This document shows positions 1 through 11,395 of a stretch of DNA of 64,000 bases, in pieces. The number at the start of each line of letters is the position of its first letter. Position 1 is the stretch's first letter. The notes beneath the pieces were generated by a model that saw nothing but the letters and a program-made list of their open reading frames with translations, did not search any database and had not been told where the DNA came from. Source of the DNA: Helicobacter suis HS1. Its GTDB lineage: Bacteria; Campylobacterota; Campylobacteria; Campylobacterales; Helicobacteraceae. The translations under genes and the position numbers were made by a program. The DNA lies in contig NZ_AP026769.1 in NCBI RefSeq assembly GCF_026000295.1, forward strand, positions 1,178,001 to 1,242,000, read 5' to 3'.

Positions 1-2
1 AA

Positions 3-749
3 GCTAGATTAGCCTATAGATACGCTGAGTGGGTACTATTAGAAACGCTTTTAACCCATACTCCCAAAAACTACACCATTAAAACTTTTAAAGAGAGTTT
101 TTTAAAAACAAGGCGGTTAGATGTGCAATATTATCAAGAAAAGTATACACACAATGAAAACCTAATCAAATCCCACCCCCACGCTAGATTAAAAGATTTA
201 GTACGCATTAAAAAGTCTATAGAACCGGGTAGTGATGCTTATAAAAGTGTAGGTGTGCCTTTTGTGCGGGTGAGTAATTTAAGCCCTTTTGATCTAAGTG
301 CTAGCACAATTTTTCTAGACCCCAAAAGAGATTTAGAATCGCTTTATCCTAAACAAAATGAAGTGTTATTTAGTAAAGATGGCAGTATAGGGATTGCTTA
401 TTGTGTGCCACAGGATTTAAAAGTAGTGCTAAGTAGCGCCATTTTACGGCTTGAAATCAAGGATTGCAATATAATTAGCCCCCATTATTTAAGCCTAGTT
501 CTAACTAGCCAAGTAGTAAAGCTGCAAGTTGAAAGAGAAAGTATAGGTTCTGTGATTGCGCATTTAAAACTTAGCAAAATTTCTAACTTGCTTATCCCTC
601 TGCTAGATCAACAAATCCAGCAAAACATAGAAATTAAACTTAAAAAAAGCGCTGATCTGCGTACCCAATCTTTTAAACTTTTAAAGAGGGCAAAGACTGA
701 GGTTGAAAGGCAATTAACCCACCAAATTAAGCATTCTAGCCACACCTAA
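3..749 (+). CDS. hsdS: Type I restriction-modification specificity (S) subunit, 5' end outside window
   Basis: The frame is open from the window edge, so the N-terminal part lies upstream; about 248 residues are visible. HsdS subunits recognise the DNA target for a type I restriction-modification enzyme. The visible part reads as one target-recognition domain (about residues 60-190, with the family pattern VPFVRVSNL and a later LSKISNLLIPL) followed by a conserved helix rich in Lys, Glu and Gln that joins the domains (QQIQQNIEIKLKK to KTEVE). The 3' end overlaps the convergent transporter gene by 36 bp. Identification is by family pattern; the recognised sequence cannot be told. A half-length or single-domain S subunit is possible. 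Confidence 0.8.
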   Translation, partial: ARLAYRYAEWVLLETLLTHTPKNYTIKTFKESFLKTRRLDVQYYQEKYTHNENLIKSHPHARLKDLVRIKKSIEPGSDAYKSVGVPFVRVSNLSPFDLSASTIFLDPKRDLESLYPKQNEVLFSKDGSIGIAYCVPQDLKVVLSSAILRLEIKDCNIISPHYLSLVLTSQVVKLQVERESIGSVIAHLKLSKISNLLIPLLDQQIQQNIEIKLKKSADLRTQSFKLLKRAKTEVERQLTHQIKHSSHT

Positions 750-2317
750 GAAGATTAAAGATAATCCCCAAAGCCAGATAAAGCTATAGGCAATATGCCT
801 TCCTAAAGAGAGTTTAGCAAGCCCTAATCCTAACCAAAGAGCTGGCGAAAAGGGCGAAATAAAAGTACCTAAAGTTGCACCAATAAGCATGCAATAGCCT
901 ACGCTTTGGGCTTGCCCTGTGGGTGCTAAATGGGCGATAATGGGAAAGAAAGTAAAATAATAGCTATTGGTGTCTAAGACTAATTTAAGAGGTACACCTA
1001 AAGCGCCTACTATCCACTGCAAAGAGGGCAATAAAGAAGTGGGGAGATAGGCAGTTAAATTTTTAGCAATGGCTTCTAACATGCCCGATCCGCTTAAAAT
1101 GCCAATATACACCCCCGCACTTAATAAAATCAAGGCCATAGAAATAGCTTCAGGGGAGCATTCTTTAATCTTAGCCATACACGCCTTAGGGCTGTCATAA
1201 TTAATCAGCAAGACAACACAAAGCGCGATTAAAAAGCAAAATTCGGGGGGCAAGATTTTACATATCACCGCTGATAATACAAGCACTGCCACGCACAAAT
1301 TAGGGATAAAATGTTTTGCTGCATCTAAATTAGGGGTTTCTATCTCTTTTGAATTATTAGAGGGCAGGTTATCAGAGGGCAAGGCTTTTAAGCGTCTTGT
1401 TTCTCTATAACCTAAAACCACCGCTAAAAAAAGGATACAACAAAAGCCAATGGCTTGTAAGGGCAAGAGGGGATAATAAAGCGTGCTAGTTTCTACCCCA
1501 AGTACGCTAGCCACGCGCCCTAAAGGACCTCCCCAAGGCAAAAGATTAGCCAGCCCTGCGCTAGCAGCCACTAGTAACATTAAAAGATAGGGATTAAGTC
1601 TAAGACGCTCATAGATAGGCAAGAGTGGGGGGATTACTACTAAAAAGGTACTAGCTCCTGAACCGTCTAAATGCACAAGTGTAGCGATGATGCATGTACC
1701 CACACAAATAGCAATCGCATTTCCCTTAGAAAGGGCGATGATAGTTTTAATTAAAGGATTAAAAAGCCCCATATCATTAAGAATGGCAAAAAAGAGAATG
1801 GCAAAGATAAACATCAGCGCGATATTAAAGACTTTGTTAACACCATGTCTAAGATAAGAAACAAGTACATGGGAGTGATCTAAAAAAGTACGCCAGATTG
1901 AATGGGTTTGTAACATCTCTTTTATGGCGTTTTCAGAGGGGGTTTGAATTTTAAGGGCTTTTAATCCGGCCTTGTAGGCTTGGTAAAGCTCTTTTTCATG
2001 CACTACAGCGTTTTTAGGTTTTTTATTAAAATCATTGAGATTGAGGGTTTTATAGGCGGCTTTTTTAAAATGGGTGATTGCATCTTTGGGGGGGATTAAA
2101 ATTAAAATTTTTCTAAAAAAGTTTTAATATGTTTAGGTTTAAGCAAATAAGCATAATTATTTGCAACAACCTTATGCCCAATAAGCCCGCTGGTGATCCA
2201 AAAACCAAGTAGGCCGATCAAAGGTACAAGCGTGAGCGCAACCATTGGGGATAAACGCTCGCGCAAGAGCGTATAAATAAGTGTAGCGATGATAGCGCAT
2301 GCAAAGAAAGTTAACAT
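714..2317 (-). pseudogene. CitMHS-family citrate/H+ (divalent metal-citrate) transporter, frameshifted
   Basis: Two minus-strand pieces in different frames make up one membrane transporter. The N-terminal piece (2102-2317) has two hydrophobic helices; the C-terminal piece (714-2003) has about nine more, with the family signatures HLDGSGAST and LLPWGGPLGR, as in CitM/CitH secondary transporters that take up metal-citrate complexes. The C-terminal frame stays open to about 2110, so a one-base slip near a run of seven G (2088-2094) or just upstream explains the break. The start shares one base (TAATG) with the stop of the upstream chemoreceptor gene, which suggests cotranscription. An unusually long hydrophilic stretch lies between helices 2 and 3. 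It could be a real pseudogene or a homopolymer sequencing error. Confidence 0.7.
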
Positions 2318-3654
2318 TAACGCTCGGTTTTAAGCAAGGTACTAATTTCATTAGTTGCCTCGCCGGTTTTACTAGCTAACTTACTCACCTCATCAGCCAC
2401 CACCGCAAACCCGCGCCCATGTTCGCCTGCGCGCGCGGCTTCAATGGCGGCATTGAGGGCTAATAAATTGGTTTGTTTAGCAATGCCATCAATCTTAGCA
2501 ATCACTTCAACGATATTTGATAAATTTGCCTTAGTTTGTTTGTTAAATTCCTCTTCTTTGGCAAAATACTCATCTTGTTTCTTTTGCGCATCAATATTAG
2601 AAAGCACCCCCACAATACGCCTTGTACTCAAATTTCCCTCATCTTTTCTAAGGGCGGTTGCTTGGAATTTATAAGCGTAGTGATTCGTCTCATCTATGGG
2701 TTTGATCATGATTTCTAATTCTATAGGCTTGATTGCTTGGTTTTGGTGTAGATCTGAGGCTAACTTTTCTAGTGCTTGTAAAAAGAGGGGTTTACTCTCA
2801 GTAGAGAGGCAATTAAGTAGGCTTTGTAAAGACACTTCATTAGCATGCATCACACTTTGGGGCAAATGGGGGGAAAACCAACAAGAATTTTTAGGGTCTA
2901 AAATATCTGTTCCTTGCAAACAAATATCAAAAAGTTGATCAGAGATAAGGGATAAAGAAAGATTTAATCGTTCAATCACCTTGTCTAACTCTTGTCTATG
3001 GTGCACCTCATTATCAATATCTTGAATTGATCCGGCAATAAAAATTGGATTGCCTGCCTCATCGCGTTTTACCTCTCCATTATTGTTAAAGTATTTATAA
3101 ACCCCTTGCTTATTTTTTAAGCGGTATTGGCTTGAATAAGTGGCCTTTCCGCTTTTATCCGCTAGACATGCAAAAAAGGCCGCATAAGTTCTATCAGCAT
3201 CATCAGGGTGTACGCGATCTGCCCAAGCAGAGAGCAAATTGGGGAACTCTTTTTCATCTTGGAAACCTAGTAATTCGCGATACCTTTTAGACCATATAAA
3301 AGGGGTGCTACCATCTACTTTTCCATCCTTAGGATAATACATATACCACGATCCATTTAAATTAGCATCAATCATCTTTTTGTTGATAGAAAACTCTTCT
3401 TCAAGGGCTTAGTGTTTTTCTGTTAATTCTTTGATTTGCTGGTGCAAATGGGTACACTCCTCTATACGCGCTTGCAAGGCTTTTATTAATTGTATAAAAG
3501 CCTTAATTAGAGCACGCGCACTTTCAGAGGGAAATTCGTTAAAATTTTGTAAGCTAGAGTGGATTTGATCTAAAACCTTCATATCGTTTAAATCTGCTGG
3601 TGTGAGATTTGTAGCCAAACGATCTAAAAAACGGGTATAAACACCTGAAAACAT
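2317..3654 (-). pseudogene. Cytosolic PAS-domain methyl-accepting chemotaxis protein, split by an in-frame TAA
   Basis: Two open stretches lie in the same frame: 3409-3654 (81 residues, helical) and 2317-3375 (352 residues). Only the TAA at 3409-3411 separates them, and the residues between it and the downstream ATG ([11 protein letters not shown]) stay open. The second part holds a PAS fold with its PAC motif (about residues 1-130), a second sensory-like segment, and the tip of a chemoreceptor signalling hairpin ([20 protein letters not shown]). No transmembrane helix is present, so it would be a soluble receptor, probably sensing redox or energy state like other PAS receptors (inference). 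It is shorter than full receptors because the second half of the hairpin is cut short. The stop may be a real nonsense mutation or a base error. Confidence 0.7.
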
Positions 3655-3696
3655 AACAAACCTTAAGGATTAATTTAACAACACACGATAGCAAAA

Positions 3697-4491
3697 TTAG
3701 GCGCGTTGGCCAAAACTCCCTTTCAAATCCAAAATACTAAAATGTAGCGCATCATCTTCGCACACTTCAATACAACGCCCGCAACGAATACACTCCCCTG
3801 AATTCACCGCTACACTTTCTACTCCCACCATCCAAAGCACTTGTACCTCAGGGCATATTTCTAAGCATAAATCGCACTTAGTACAGCGCATGGCATTGTG
3901 TTCTACTTTTAAAAGCGCATAACGGCCTATAACAGAATAAAACGCACCTAAGGGGCACAGACGCGAGCAAATGAGTCGATCGCCTAAAAAAGTATCTACA
4001 CAAAAGAGAAAAAAGCCAACTATTAGCCAAGAGGCCGTACCATAAATAATGCCTCTTTGCACAATACCAATATAAGACACGCTTTCAAATGCGGGTAAAG
4101 AAAGAATAAAGGAAAGCACGAGGCTTAAAATTAAAAGAATGTAGCGCAGGTTTTTAGGCAGAGTCAAACTAACGCCTTTAAAGGCAAATTTACGCCTAAC
4201 CCATGCGGCAAAATCTACAATTAAATTAATAGGGCACACCCAAGAACAAAAGCTCCGCCCTAAAAAAAGACCATAAATCGCCCCTATTACTAACGCCCCT
4301 AAGAGTACTAACATATCCACATGCAAACTAGCTAAAAAAACTTGCAAAGTAGCAAAAGGATCGCTAAGCGGAATAGTGTTAAAAAGCATGGAGGCGCTCA
4401 AATTACCCTTTAAAATAAAACCGGCAGAAGTGCTCATAAAGAGTAATAAAATACCAATTTGTACGATGCGTCTGGCGATGAGGTAGCGCAT
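3697..4491 (-). CDS. napH: NapH, membrane ferredoxin-type quinol dehydrogenase of periplasmic nitrate reductase
   Basis: Membrane protein of 264 residues with four predicted helices and two cytoplasmic CxxxCP motifs after helices 2 and 4 (CSWVCP, CSRLCP). A C-terminal pair of [4Fe-4S] motifs follows (CTKCDLCLEICP and CIRCGRCIEVC). NapH oxidises quinol and passes electrons to NapG on the periplasmic side. The start ATG shares one base with the napG stop (TAATG), so the two are translationally coupled. Length and motif order are normal for the family. The next gene downstream, the PAS chemoreceptor, is unrelated: napB, napL and the other nap genes do not follow here. Confidence 0.93.
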   Translation of the reverse strand: MRYLIARRIVQIGILLLFMSTSAGFILKGNLSASMLFNTIPLSDPFATLQVFLASLHVDMLVLLGALVIGAIYGLFLGRSFCSWVCPINLIVDFAAWVRRKFAFKGVSLTLPKNLRYILLILSLVLSFILSLPAFESVSYIGIVQRGIIYGTASWLIVGFFLFCVDTFLGDRLICSRLCPLGAFYSVIGRYALLKVEHNAMRCTKCDLCLEICPEVQVLWMVGVESVAVNSGECIRCGRCIEVCEDDALHFSILDLKGSFGQRA

Positions 4492-5249
4492 TAAAGCCCC
4501 TTGTTAAGGTAGTCTAGTGGGTTATCTGTTTTAGGATTAAGCGTATTGGGTTTGGCATTTTTAAGTTGTTTTTGATCTTGAGCTTGAGTGCCCCAGCTTT
4601 TGATATAGTGTTTACCCGCCTCTCCGCTTACAAAGGCGGTAGGTAGAATTTTAATAGAGGGTTCTTTAGTGATACAGGCGCGTTCACAAAGCCCACAGCC
4701 CACACACGCACTAGGCTCTACAACCGGCAAAGTATAGGTGTGCTCGCCCGTGTGCTTATTGTGTCTACTTTCTAATTTAATGGCTTTATCTATTAAAGGG
4801 CACACACGATAACACACATCACATCTTACCCCCCAAAACGCCACACAAGCCACCGGATCAATCACGGCAATCCCCATTTTTAGCGAAGAAATCCCTTGAT
4901 CTTTTTTCAGGTGTTTTTTATCTAGCGCATCGGTAGGGCAGGCTTTAATACAAGGAATATCTGGGCAGAGATAACAAGGAGTTTTGCGGGCTTCAAAAAA
5001 AGGAGTTCCCATTTTGGGATAATCTAGCAAGGTGGCAAGTTTTAGCGTATCATAGGGGCAGGCTTTTACACATAGCGCACAGCGTACACACAGGCTTAAA
5101 AAACGCGCCTCATCTTCAGCCCCCGGAGGTCTAAGCGCGTAGGCATCTTGGCTATATTTAGCCTTAAGCATCGCACTTAAAAACGCTCCCCCTCCCACAC
5201 ATAAACAGGCCCCCTTGAATGCTGTTTGCAAGAAAGCCCGTCTTTGCAT
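4491..5249 (-). CDS. napG: NapG, periplasmic ferredoxin-type protein of nitrate reductase
   Basis: 252 residues. The N-terminus is a twin-arginine signal (RRAFLQ followed by a hydrophobic stretch), so the protein is exported folded. Four [4Fe-4S] cysteine motifs follow: CVRCALCVKACP, CYLCPDIPCIKACP, CDVCYRVCP and CVGCGLCERAC. NapG accepts electrons from NapH and hands them towards NapA. It begins one base after the napA stop. The 3' tail, after the fourth cluster, is rich in Lys, Gln and Asn. Confidence 0.93.
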   Translation of the reverse strand: MQRRAFLQTAFKGACLCVGGGAFLSAMLKAKYSQDAYALRPPGAEDEARFLSLCVRCALCVKACPYDTLKLATLLDYPKMGTPFFEARKTPCYLCPDIPCIKACPTDALDKKHLKKDQGISSLKMGIAVIDPVACVAFWGVRCDVCYRVCPLIDKAIKLESRHNKHTGEHTYTLPVVEPSACVGCGLCERACITKEPSIKILPTAFVSGEAGKHYIKSWGTQAQDQKQLKNAKPNTLNPKTDNPLDYLNKGL

Positions 5250-5250
5250 T

Positions 5251-8076
5251 TTAAACCTTAGTGATCTTCACCGCACATTTTTTATAGTCAGTTTGCTTAG
5301 AGATAGGACAAGTAGCATCCAAACAAACCTTATTGATAAAAACATTCTCATCAAACCAAGGCACATAAACTAAACCTACGGGGGGTTTATTGCGCCCGCG
5401 CATATCCACCCTAGCCTTTACCCTGCCGCGTCGTGATTCAATCCACACCGCATCGCCTTGATTAACCCCTAATTTTTCCCCATCTTTGATATTCATGTAA
5501 CAAAGCGCTTCAGGCACTGCTCTAAAGAGCTCAGGCACGCGCATAGTCATTGTACCGCTATGCCAGTGCTCTAAAACCCGCCCGGTAGCTAGCCAGAAAG
5601 GGTATTCTTTATCAGGGCGCTCGGGGGCTTTCATGAAGGGTCTAAAGAAAATTTTGGCTTTATTTTCTAGACTTTTGGGTTCTTTAGTTTGTGGACCCTT
5701 CAGATCGCCACTCACTACCTTTTTCATGAGTTTTCCATAAAAGGCAAAGTCTGAATCAGGCGCGGCCTTTTTAGCGTAGTAATCGTATTTTGTGTTAAAG
5801 CGCCATCTAGTTTCTTTACCATTAACCACAGGCCAGCGCAAACCTCTAGTGCGGTGGTAGTCATCAAAATAGGCCAAATCATGCCCATGCCCGATGCCAA
5901 ATTTGCGGTATTCTTCCCAAAGATATTTTTGGATAAAGAAACCATAACCTCTAAAGGGTTTGCCATCACTGCCTATTACATGCCGTCTATCCCCATGCAC
6001 TTCTGAGTTAGGCGCACCCCTGCCAACAGGATCGCTAGCTAAAAATTTCTTAGCGTATTTATTGGCAAAGAGTACATCATAAAGCGTATCATTTTCATGA
6101 TAGCCCATTTTTCTAGCCTCAGCTAAAACATTTGGCAGTGTGAGCTTATCATTGACTTTTTGCTCTTTCCAAACCTCTTTGAGTTTAAAGCGCTTAGCAA
6201 ATTCTAAAATTTGCCAAGTATCACTCATTGCAGAACCCACCGGTGTAACTTGTTGTTTCCAGTGTTGTGATCGGCGCTCTGCATTGCCATAAGCCCCCCA
6301 TTTTTCATAAATCATCGCAGTAGGCAAAATTAAATCTGCTACTTTTGCACTAATCCCGGGATAACAATCACTCACCACGATAAAATTATCCATTTCTCTA
6401 GCTGCTGCAATCCAGTGGTTAGCATTAGCCGTATTTTGCCAAGGGTTATTAACCTGTACCCAGATAAATTTGACCTTGCCATCTTCAAGCGCACGCATCA
6501 TCGCTAAAAAGTCATAACCGGGTTTGGGATTAATTGTGCCTTTGGGCAAGTGCCAGAGTTTTTCAGCTGTTTTGACATGTTCGGGGTTTGTAACAACCAT
6601 GTCAGCTGGCAAGCGGTTAGCAAAAGTACCCACCTCTCTAGCAGTCCCACAAGCGCTAGGTTGACCAGTTAAAGAGAATGCCCCAGAGCCCGGTTTAGCT
6701 TGTTTGCCTAAGAGGAAGTGCACCATGTAAGCTTGTTCATTGACCCAAGAACCGCGGGTGTGTTGGTTAAATCCCATAGTCCAAAAGCTCACAACTTTGC
6801 GCCCCTTTTCTATGTAAAGACTAACTAAAGTTTTCAATTTCTCTTTAAAGCCATCTAAAGGCTCGTTAGCATCGCCTTTAGCCACTTGCGCGACATAGTC
6901 TAAGGTATAGGGCTCAAGAGCTTTTTTAAATTCCTCAAAAGTAATTTGCCAGTGTTTACCCGCCTCTTTTTGGTGTTTCATTTCAAATACCTGACCTGCT
7001 TTAACCCCTAAATGTTGCAAAGCAACTGCCTCTTCCTTATCTAGGGTGATGGCATTTTGCTTTTTTACGATCTCTTTTTCACTGGGGCGGAATTTAGGGT
7101 GGTTGGGGTTATTGCGCATGCCATAGCCAATATCTGCATAGCCGGTTGTAAAGATGGTGTGTTTACTAACAAAGTCTTGATCGATGACTTCAGGGTGTTT
7201 ATAAACAATTTCTCTAGCGATATAATTCCAGATAGCTAGATCGCTATTAGGTGTAAAGATAATTTCCATATCCGCTACACCAGAAGTGCGGTTAGAAAAA
7301 GTGGTGAGATTAACAACGCGTACTCTATCCGGATTACTAAGTTTTCTATCACTCACCCTAGACCACAAAATGGGGTGCATTTCTGCCATATTCGCCCCCC
7401 AAGTGATGATTGTATCTGTCTCTTCAATATCATCATAACACCCGCTGGGTTCATCAATGCCAAAGGTTTGTAAAAACCCAGCTACCGCACTAGCCATGCA
7501 GTGGCGCGCATTTGGATCGATATTATTGCCTCTAAAGCCGGCTTTCATAAGTTTACTAGCCGCATAGCCTTCCGGGATTGTGTATTGTCCGCTACCAAAA
7601 ACCCCAACGCCAGTAACCCCGATTTCGTTGTAGTATTTTTTAAACTGCTTTTCCATTTCATCAAAGGCGCGTTTCCAAGAAACTTGTTTAAACTTACCTT
7701 TTTTATCAAACTCGCCCACTTCATTTACTCGCAAAAGCGGCTCAACTAGGCGATCAGCCCCATACATAATTTTGGCGTTAAAGTAACCTTTAATGCAGTT
7801 TAAACCCCTATTTACAGGAGCTAGTGGATCGCCTTTAACGGCCACGATTTTATCATCTTTGGTAGCAACCATGATTCCACAGCCTGTACCGCAAAAACGG
7901 CACACCGCCTTATCCCATTTCCAATCTCTTTGGGCCTGTTGGGCTTTTGCGGCTAGAGCTGGGGGGGTGAGTAAGCCTGCACTACCCATAGCCGAAGTGA
8001 TGGCCACTGATTTTAAAAAATCCCGTCTGCTATTATCCTCAATAGGATTGTCGTGTTTTGATGCTTCAGATGACAT
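5251..8076 (-). CDS. napA: NapA, periplasmic nitrate reductase catalytic subunit
   Basis: 941 residues, the length typical of epsilonproteobacterial NapA. A twin-arginine signal (SRRDFLK, residues 16-22) precedes the [4Fe-4S] motif CxxCxxxC followed by 27 residues and a fourth Cys (from residue 59). HCMASAV (around residue 190) carries the Cys expected to bind molybdenum in the bis-MGD cofactor. The enzyme reduces nitrate to nitrite in the periplasm and needs NapD for cofactor loading. A good ribosome site (AAGGAG, 6 bases upstream) supports the ATG at 8076. No lesion is seen in this reading frame, in contrast to its neighbours. Confidence 0.96.
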   Translation of the reverse strand: MSSEASKHDNPIEDNSRRDFLKSVAITSAMGSAGLLTPPALAAKAQQAQRDWKWDKAVCRFCGTGCGIMVATKDDKIVAVKGDPLAPVNRGLNCIKGYFNAKIMYGADRLVEPLLRVNEVGEFDKKGKFKQVSWKRAFDEMEKQFKKYYNEIGVTGVGVFGSGQYTIPEGYAASKLMKAGFRGNNIDPNARHCMASAVAGFLQTFGIDEPSGCYDDIEETDTIITWGANMAEMHPILWSRVSDRKLSNPDRVRVVNLTTFSNRTSGVADMEIIFTPNSDLAIWNYIAREIVYKHPEVIDQDFVSKHTIFTTGYADIGYGMRNNPNHPKFRPSEKEIVKKQNAITLDKEEAVALQHLGVKAGQVFEMKHQKEAGKHWQITFEEFKKALEPYTLDYVAQVAKGDANEPLDGFKEKLKTLVSLYIEKGRKVVSFWTMGFNQHTRGSWVNEQAYMVHFLLGKQAKPGSGAFSLTGQPSACGTAREVGTFANRLPADMVVTNPEHVKTAEKLWHLPKGTINPKPGYDFLAMMRALEDGKVKFIWVQVNNPWQNTANANHWIAAAREMDNFIVVSDCYPGISAKVADLILPTAMIYEKWGAYGNAERRSQHWKQQVTPVGSAMSDTWQILEFAKRFKLKEVWKEQKVNDKLTLPNVLAEARKMGYHENDTLYDVLFANKYAKKFLASDPVGRGAPNSEVHGDRRHVIGSDGKPFRGYGFFIQKYLWEEYRKFGIGHGHDLAYFDDYHRTRGLRWPVVNGKETRWRFNTKYDYYAKKAAPDSDFAFYGKLMKKVVSGDLKGPQTKEPKSLENKAKIFFRPFMKAPERPDKEYPFWLATGRVLEHWHSGTMTMRVPELFRAVPEALCYMNIKDGEKLGVNQGDAVWIESRRGRVKARVDMRGRNKPPVGLVYVPWFDENVFINKVCLDATCPISKQTDYKKCAVKITKV

Positions 8077-8106
8077 AGACTCTCCTTTATAATAAGTTAG
8101 TGCCCC

Positions 8107-8112
8107 ATTATA
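8107..8112 (-). promoter_or_regulatory. Probable -10 box of the napAGH promoter
   Basis: On the minus strand TATAAT is preceded by AG and lies 30 bases upstream of the napA start codon. Helicobacter sigma80 promoters have a strong -10 and a poor -35, which fits. The start of transcription would be near 8100. No activator site was identified. Confidence 0.55.
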
Positions 8113-8304
8113 CTAAAAATTGTTAGTCTTTTAGTAACACAACCTGTTTTTAGAAAGCTAGCATATGGAAAATAAGGGCACATTTAATAAGTTGATCATA
8201 TCAAGCCCACTTAAATAAACGCCAAGACACGATGCGTCTCTTATTTTTGTTGTTAGGTGGGTTTGGGTTTAGCGACCAATTAAGCCCCCCTTAAGCTTAA
8301 AAAC

Positions 8305-8312
8305 TATACAAT
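8305..8312 (+). promoter_or_regulatory. Candidate -10 element of the 16S rRNA promoter
   Basis: TATACAAT on the plus strand, about 180 bases upstream of the 16S 5' end. It fits the extended -10 type of Helicobacter promoters and leaves room for an rRNA leader. A second possible promoter starts with TTGACA at 8364 but lacks a clear -10. The interval 8113-8493 holds no open gene; it contains this leader and T-rich tracts around 8400-8440. Confidence 0.4.
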
Positions 8313-8493
8313 GCCCCTTTTGCTAAATAGCAAGTGCTTAGCAAATGCTAAAGCAAGTGATCTTTGACATTTAAGCAAGAGAGTCTTGTAGCCAAGTTTG
8401 TTTTTACTTTTTGTTTTTTGTCTTTGGCTTAAGAACTCTAGTTAAAAACCTAGTTAAAACTTAAGAGTAATCTTGAGCCAGTTTAGGATTAAC

Positions 8494-9994
<1,501 letters not shown>

Positions 9995-10005
9995 CTTAGA
10001 GAAAT

Positions 10006-10029
10006 GCCCTTGCATTTGTTTGCAAGGGC
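10006..10029 (+). other. Perfect 9-bp hairpin just 3' of 16S
   Basis: GCCCTTGCA, a 6-base loop, and TGCAAGGGC begin 12 bases after the mature 16S end. With no T tract behind it, the hairpin is more likely a processing stem than a terminator. It lies in the leaderless gap 9995-10314, which has no gene. Confidence 0.45.
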
Positions 10030-10064
10030 CACAGGCTCAAGGCTCTCTTGCTTAGGTGTTAATA

Positions 10065-10094
10065 AAGCCAATGTTAATGATGGCTTGCCTTTTT
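10065..10094 (+). terminator. Possible rho-independent terminator of the 16S unit
   Basis: AAGCCA and TGGCTT form a 6-bp stem around a 10-base loop, followed by GCCTTTTT. It is weak but sits where transcription of the isolated 16S gene should stop. From here to 10314 I see nothing else recognisable. Confidence 0.4.
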
Positions 10095-10314
10095 AGCCGT
10101 TTATTCCCAAGAATTTTTAGCCTTCCCCCACACAATGTGCCCTCTAAAAACGCCACGAGTCAAGGATTAACAAGAATTGGAACGCTAGTGTACACAGAAA
10201 AATCACAGAATTGATCAATATTGAGGAACTTTTATTACAAAAACGCTAGAATGGAGCGGACTTTCCTTGAATTATTGTGCTCATCGATTAAATGTTAGGT
10301 ATGTAGGGGTTAAA

Positions 10315-10504
10315 ATGGCTGGTTTTCAATCTCCTGTTAGTATCCATGAGGCGATGCAAAAGATCAAAAATAGGGAGTATTTGCTCCCTGCATTCCAAAG
10401 AGAGTATGTTTAGTCCCCCGAGCAGGTGGCTGAGCTATTTGACTCTTTAATGCGTGGTTATCCCATTAGCTCCATGCTATTTTGGGAAGTTGTAAGCCTT
10501 TATC
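10315..10504 (+). pseudogene. DUF262 (GmrS/RloF-like ParB-fold) remnant with an in-frame TAG
   Basis: The translation from ATG 10315 gives the N-terminus of a DUF262 protein. The family core PAFQREYVWSPEQ is recognisable, but the Trp codon reads TAG (10411-10413, TGG to TAG). Translation then continues in the same frame (SPEQVAELFDSLMRGYP) to about 10490, where similarity is lost. DUF262 proteins include the GmrSD type IV restriction enzymes against modified phage DNA and other nucleases. Only about 60 codons remain of a domain usually over 200 residues, so the gene is dead here. The stretch 10505-10694 holds no convincing gene. Confidence 0.65.
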
Positions 10505-10694
10505 TCTAACTAAGTATTTAGCATTTGTAGCTTGTGCCGTGAAGTTCTTGGCTTTAGCCAAGAGATTAAAGGCACTATGCCAAAAAGTTAGGCGCTTGCA
10601 ATTTAGCGGCATTGTAGGCCTTATTAATTGTATAGAGGCTACAAGACCCGCCACCTAGCAAGCCTTGATGATCCTAATAATCCCCTAGCTTTAG

Positions 10695-10985
10695 CTATGG
10701 GGAGTATGTCAATAAGCGGTGTTTTTCCTCAAAAGTAAAATTTTTCTTTTTAATATCAAAGTCCGCCATTTCTTTGCGAATATAAGCCTCTACCTTTTTG
10801 ATCTCTGCAGTTCTATGGTGATAAGGATTGTATGCTGCCCGTGTTATGCGAGGGTGGTGGGCGTATTGTTCTGCACCTAGTCTATAGTAGTCGTGTATTT
10901 CCTCATATCTTTGATGTGTTCCTTGCATGGAGGAACAATACAAAATTAGAAAAAAGCATAGAACTACACCATAAAATAGATACAA
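10695..10985 (-). CDS. Hypothetical protein, possible lipoprotein, or shadow of an opposing remnant
   Basis: An open frame of 96 residues with a hydrophobic N-terminus ending in LYCSS, which could be a lipobox, and a hydrophilic C-terminal half rich in Lys, Glu and Tyr. No family is recognised. It overlaps in antisense the frame 10832-11185, and only one of the two is likely real. I favour neither strongly. The surrounding 10.3-12 kb is full of decayed genes, so this may be a fragment. Confidence 0.25.
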   Translation of the reverse strand: MYLFYGVVLCFFLILYCSSMQGTHQRYEEIHDYYRLGAEQYAHHPRITRAAYNPYHHRTAEIKKVEAYIRKEMADFDIKKKNFTFEEKHRLLTYSP

Positions 10986-11185
10986 GATTAGGCTGGGATG
11001 AACAAAACCCCAAATTAAGTCTTAAAAGTAAAACATCAGAGGAGGTGATGTTTAAAGGTATTTATGATTGTTTGCACGCTGATGCTATTTTAAAATTGTT
11101 AGAAGATCTGGATCTATTTTTACCTAATCTCAACAAACATTTGAAGGTTTTTGAGGAGTCTTTGGGGGATTATTTAGATCACTAA
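10832..11185 (+). pseudogene. Unidentified gene fragment
   Basis: 117 open codons without a recognisable ribosome site. The first third reads hydrophobic; the last 80 residues are charged and helical (LEKSIELHHKID to HLKVFEESLG). No family is recognised. It overlaps the antisense frame at 10695-10985. It is followed by 200 bases without a gene up to the promoter at 11332. It is most likely the tail of a gene whose front is lost. Confidence 0.3.
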
Positions 11186-11331
11186 AAAGATTGGGGGGTA
11201 TATAGCTCTAATGTGGCTGTGTTCTAAAGAGAGATTATAACGCTAATTTTAACCTAGTTGATCCACACACTACAAGACTAAAATACGCGTGGGCAATTCT
11301 TTTCATGGTACTTTTATTCAAACCCCCTTTC

Positions 11332-11360
11332 TTGACAAACCTTCATGTTAGACTTATAAT
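11332..11360 (+). promoter_or_regulatory. Near-consensus sigma-70 promoter
   Basis: TTGACA (11332-11337), a 17-base spacer, and TATAAT (11355-11360), followed by ACGCGCGCC around the expected start. It lies 36 bases upstream of the hydrolase start codon, which has AGAAAGGA as ribosome site. The start region resembles that of the promoter at 54635 (TAGAATACGCGCC). Such a full -35 is unusual in Helicobacter. Confidence 0.7.
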
Positions 11361-11395
11361 ACGCGCGCCTTAATGAATATAGAAAGGATTGGGTT

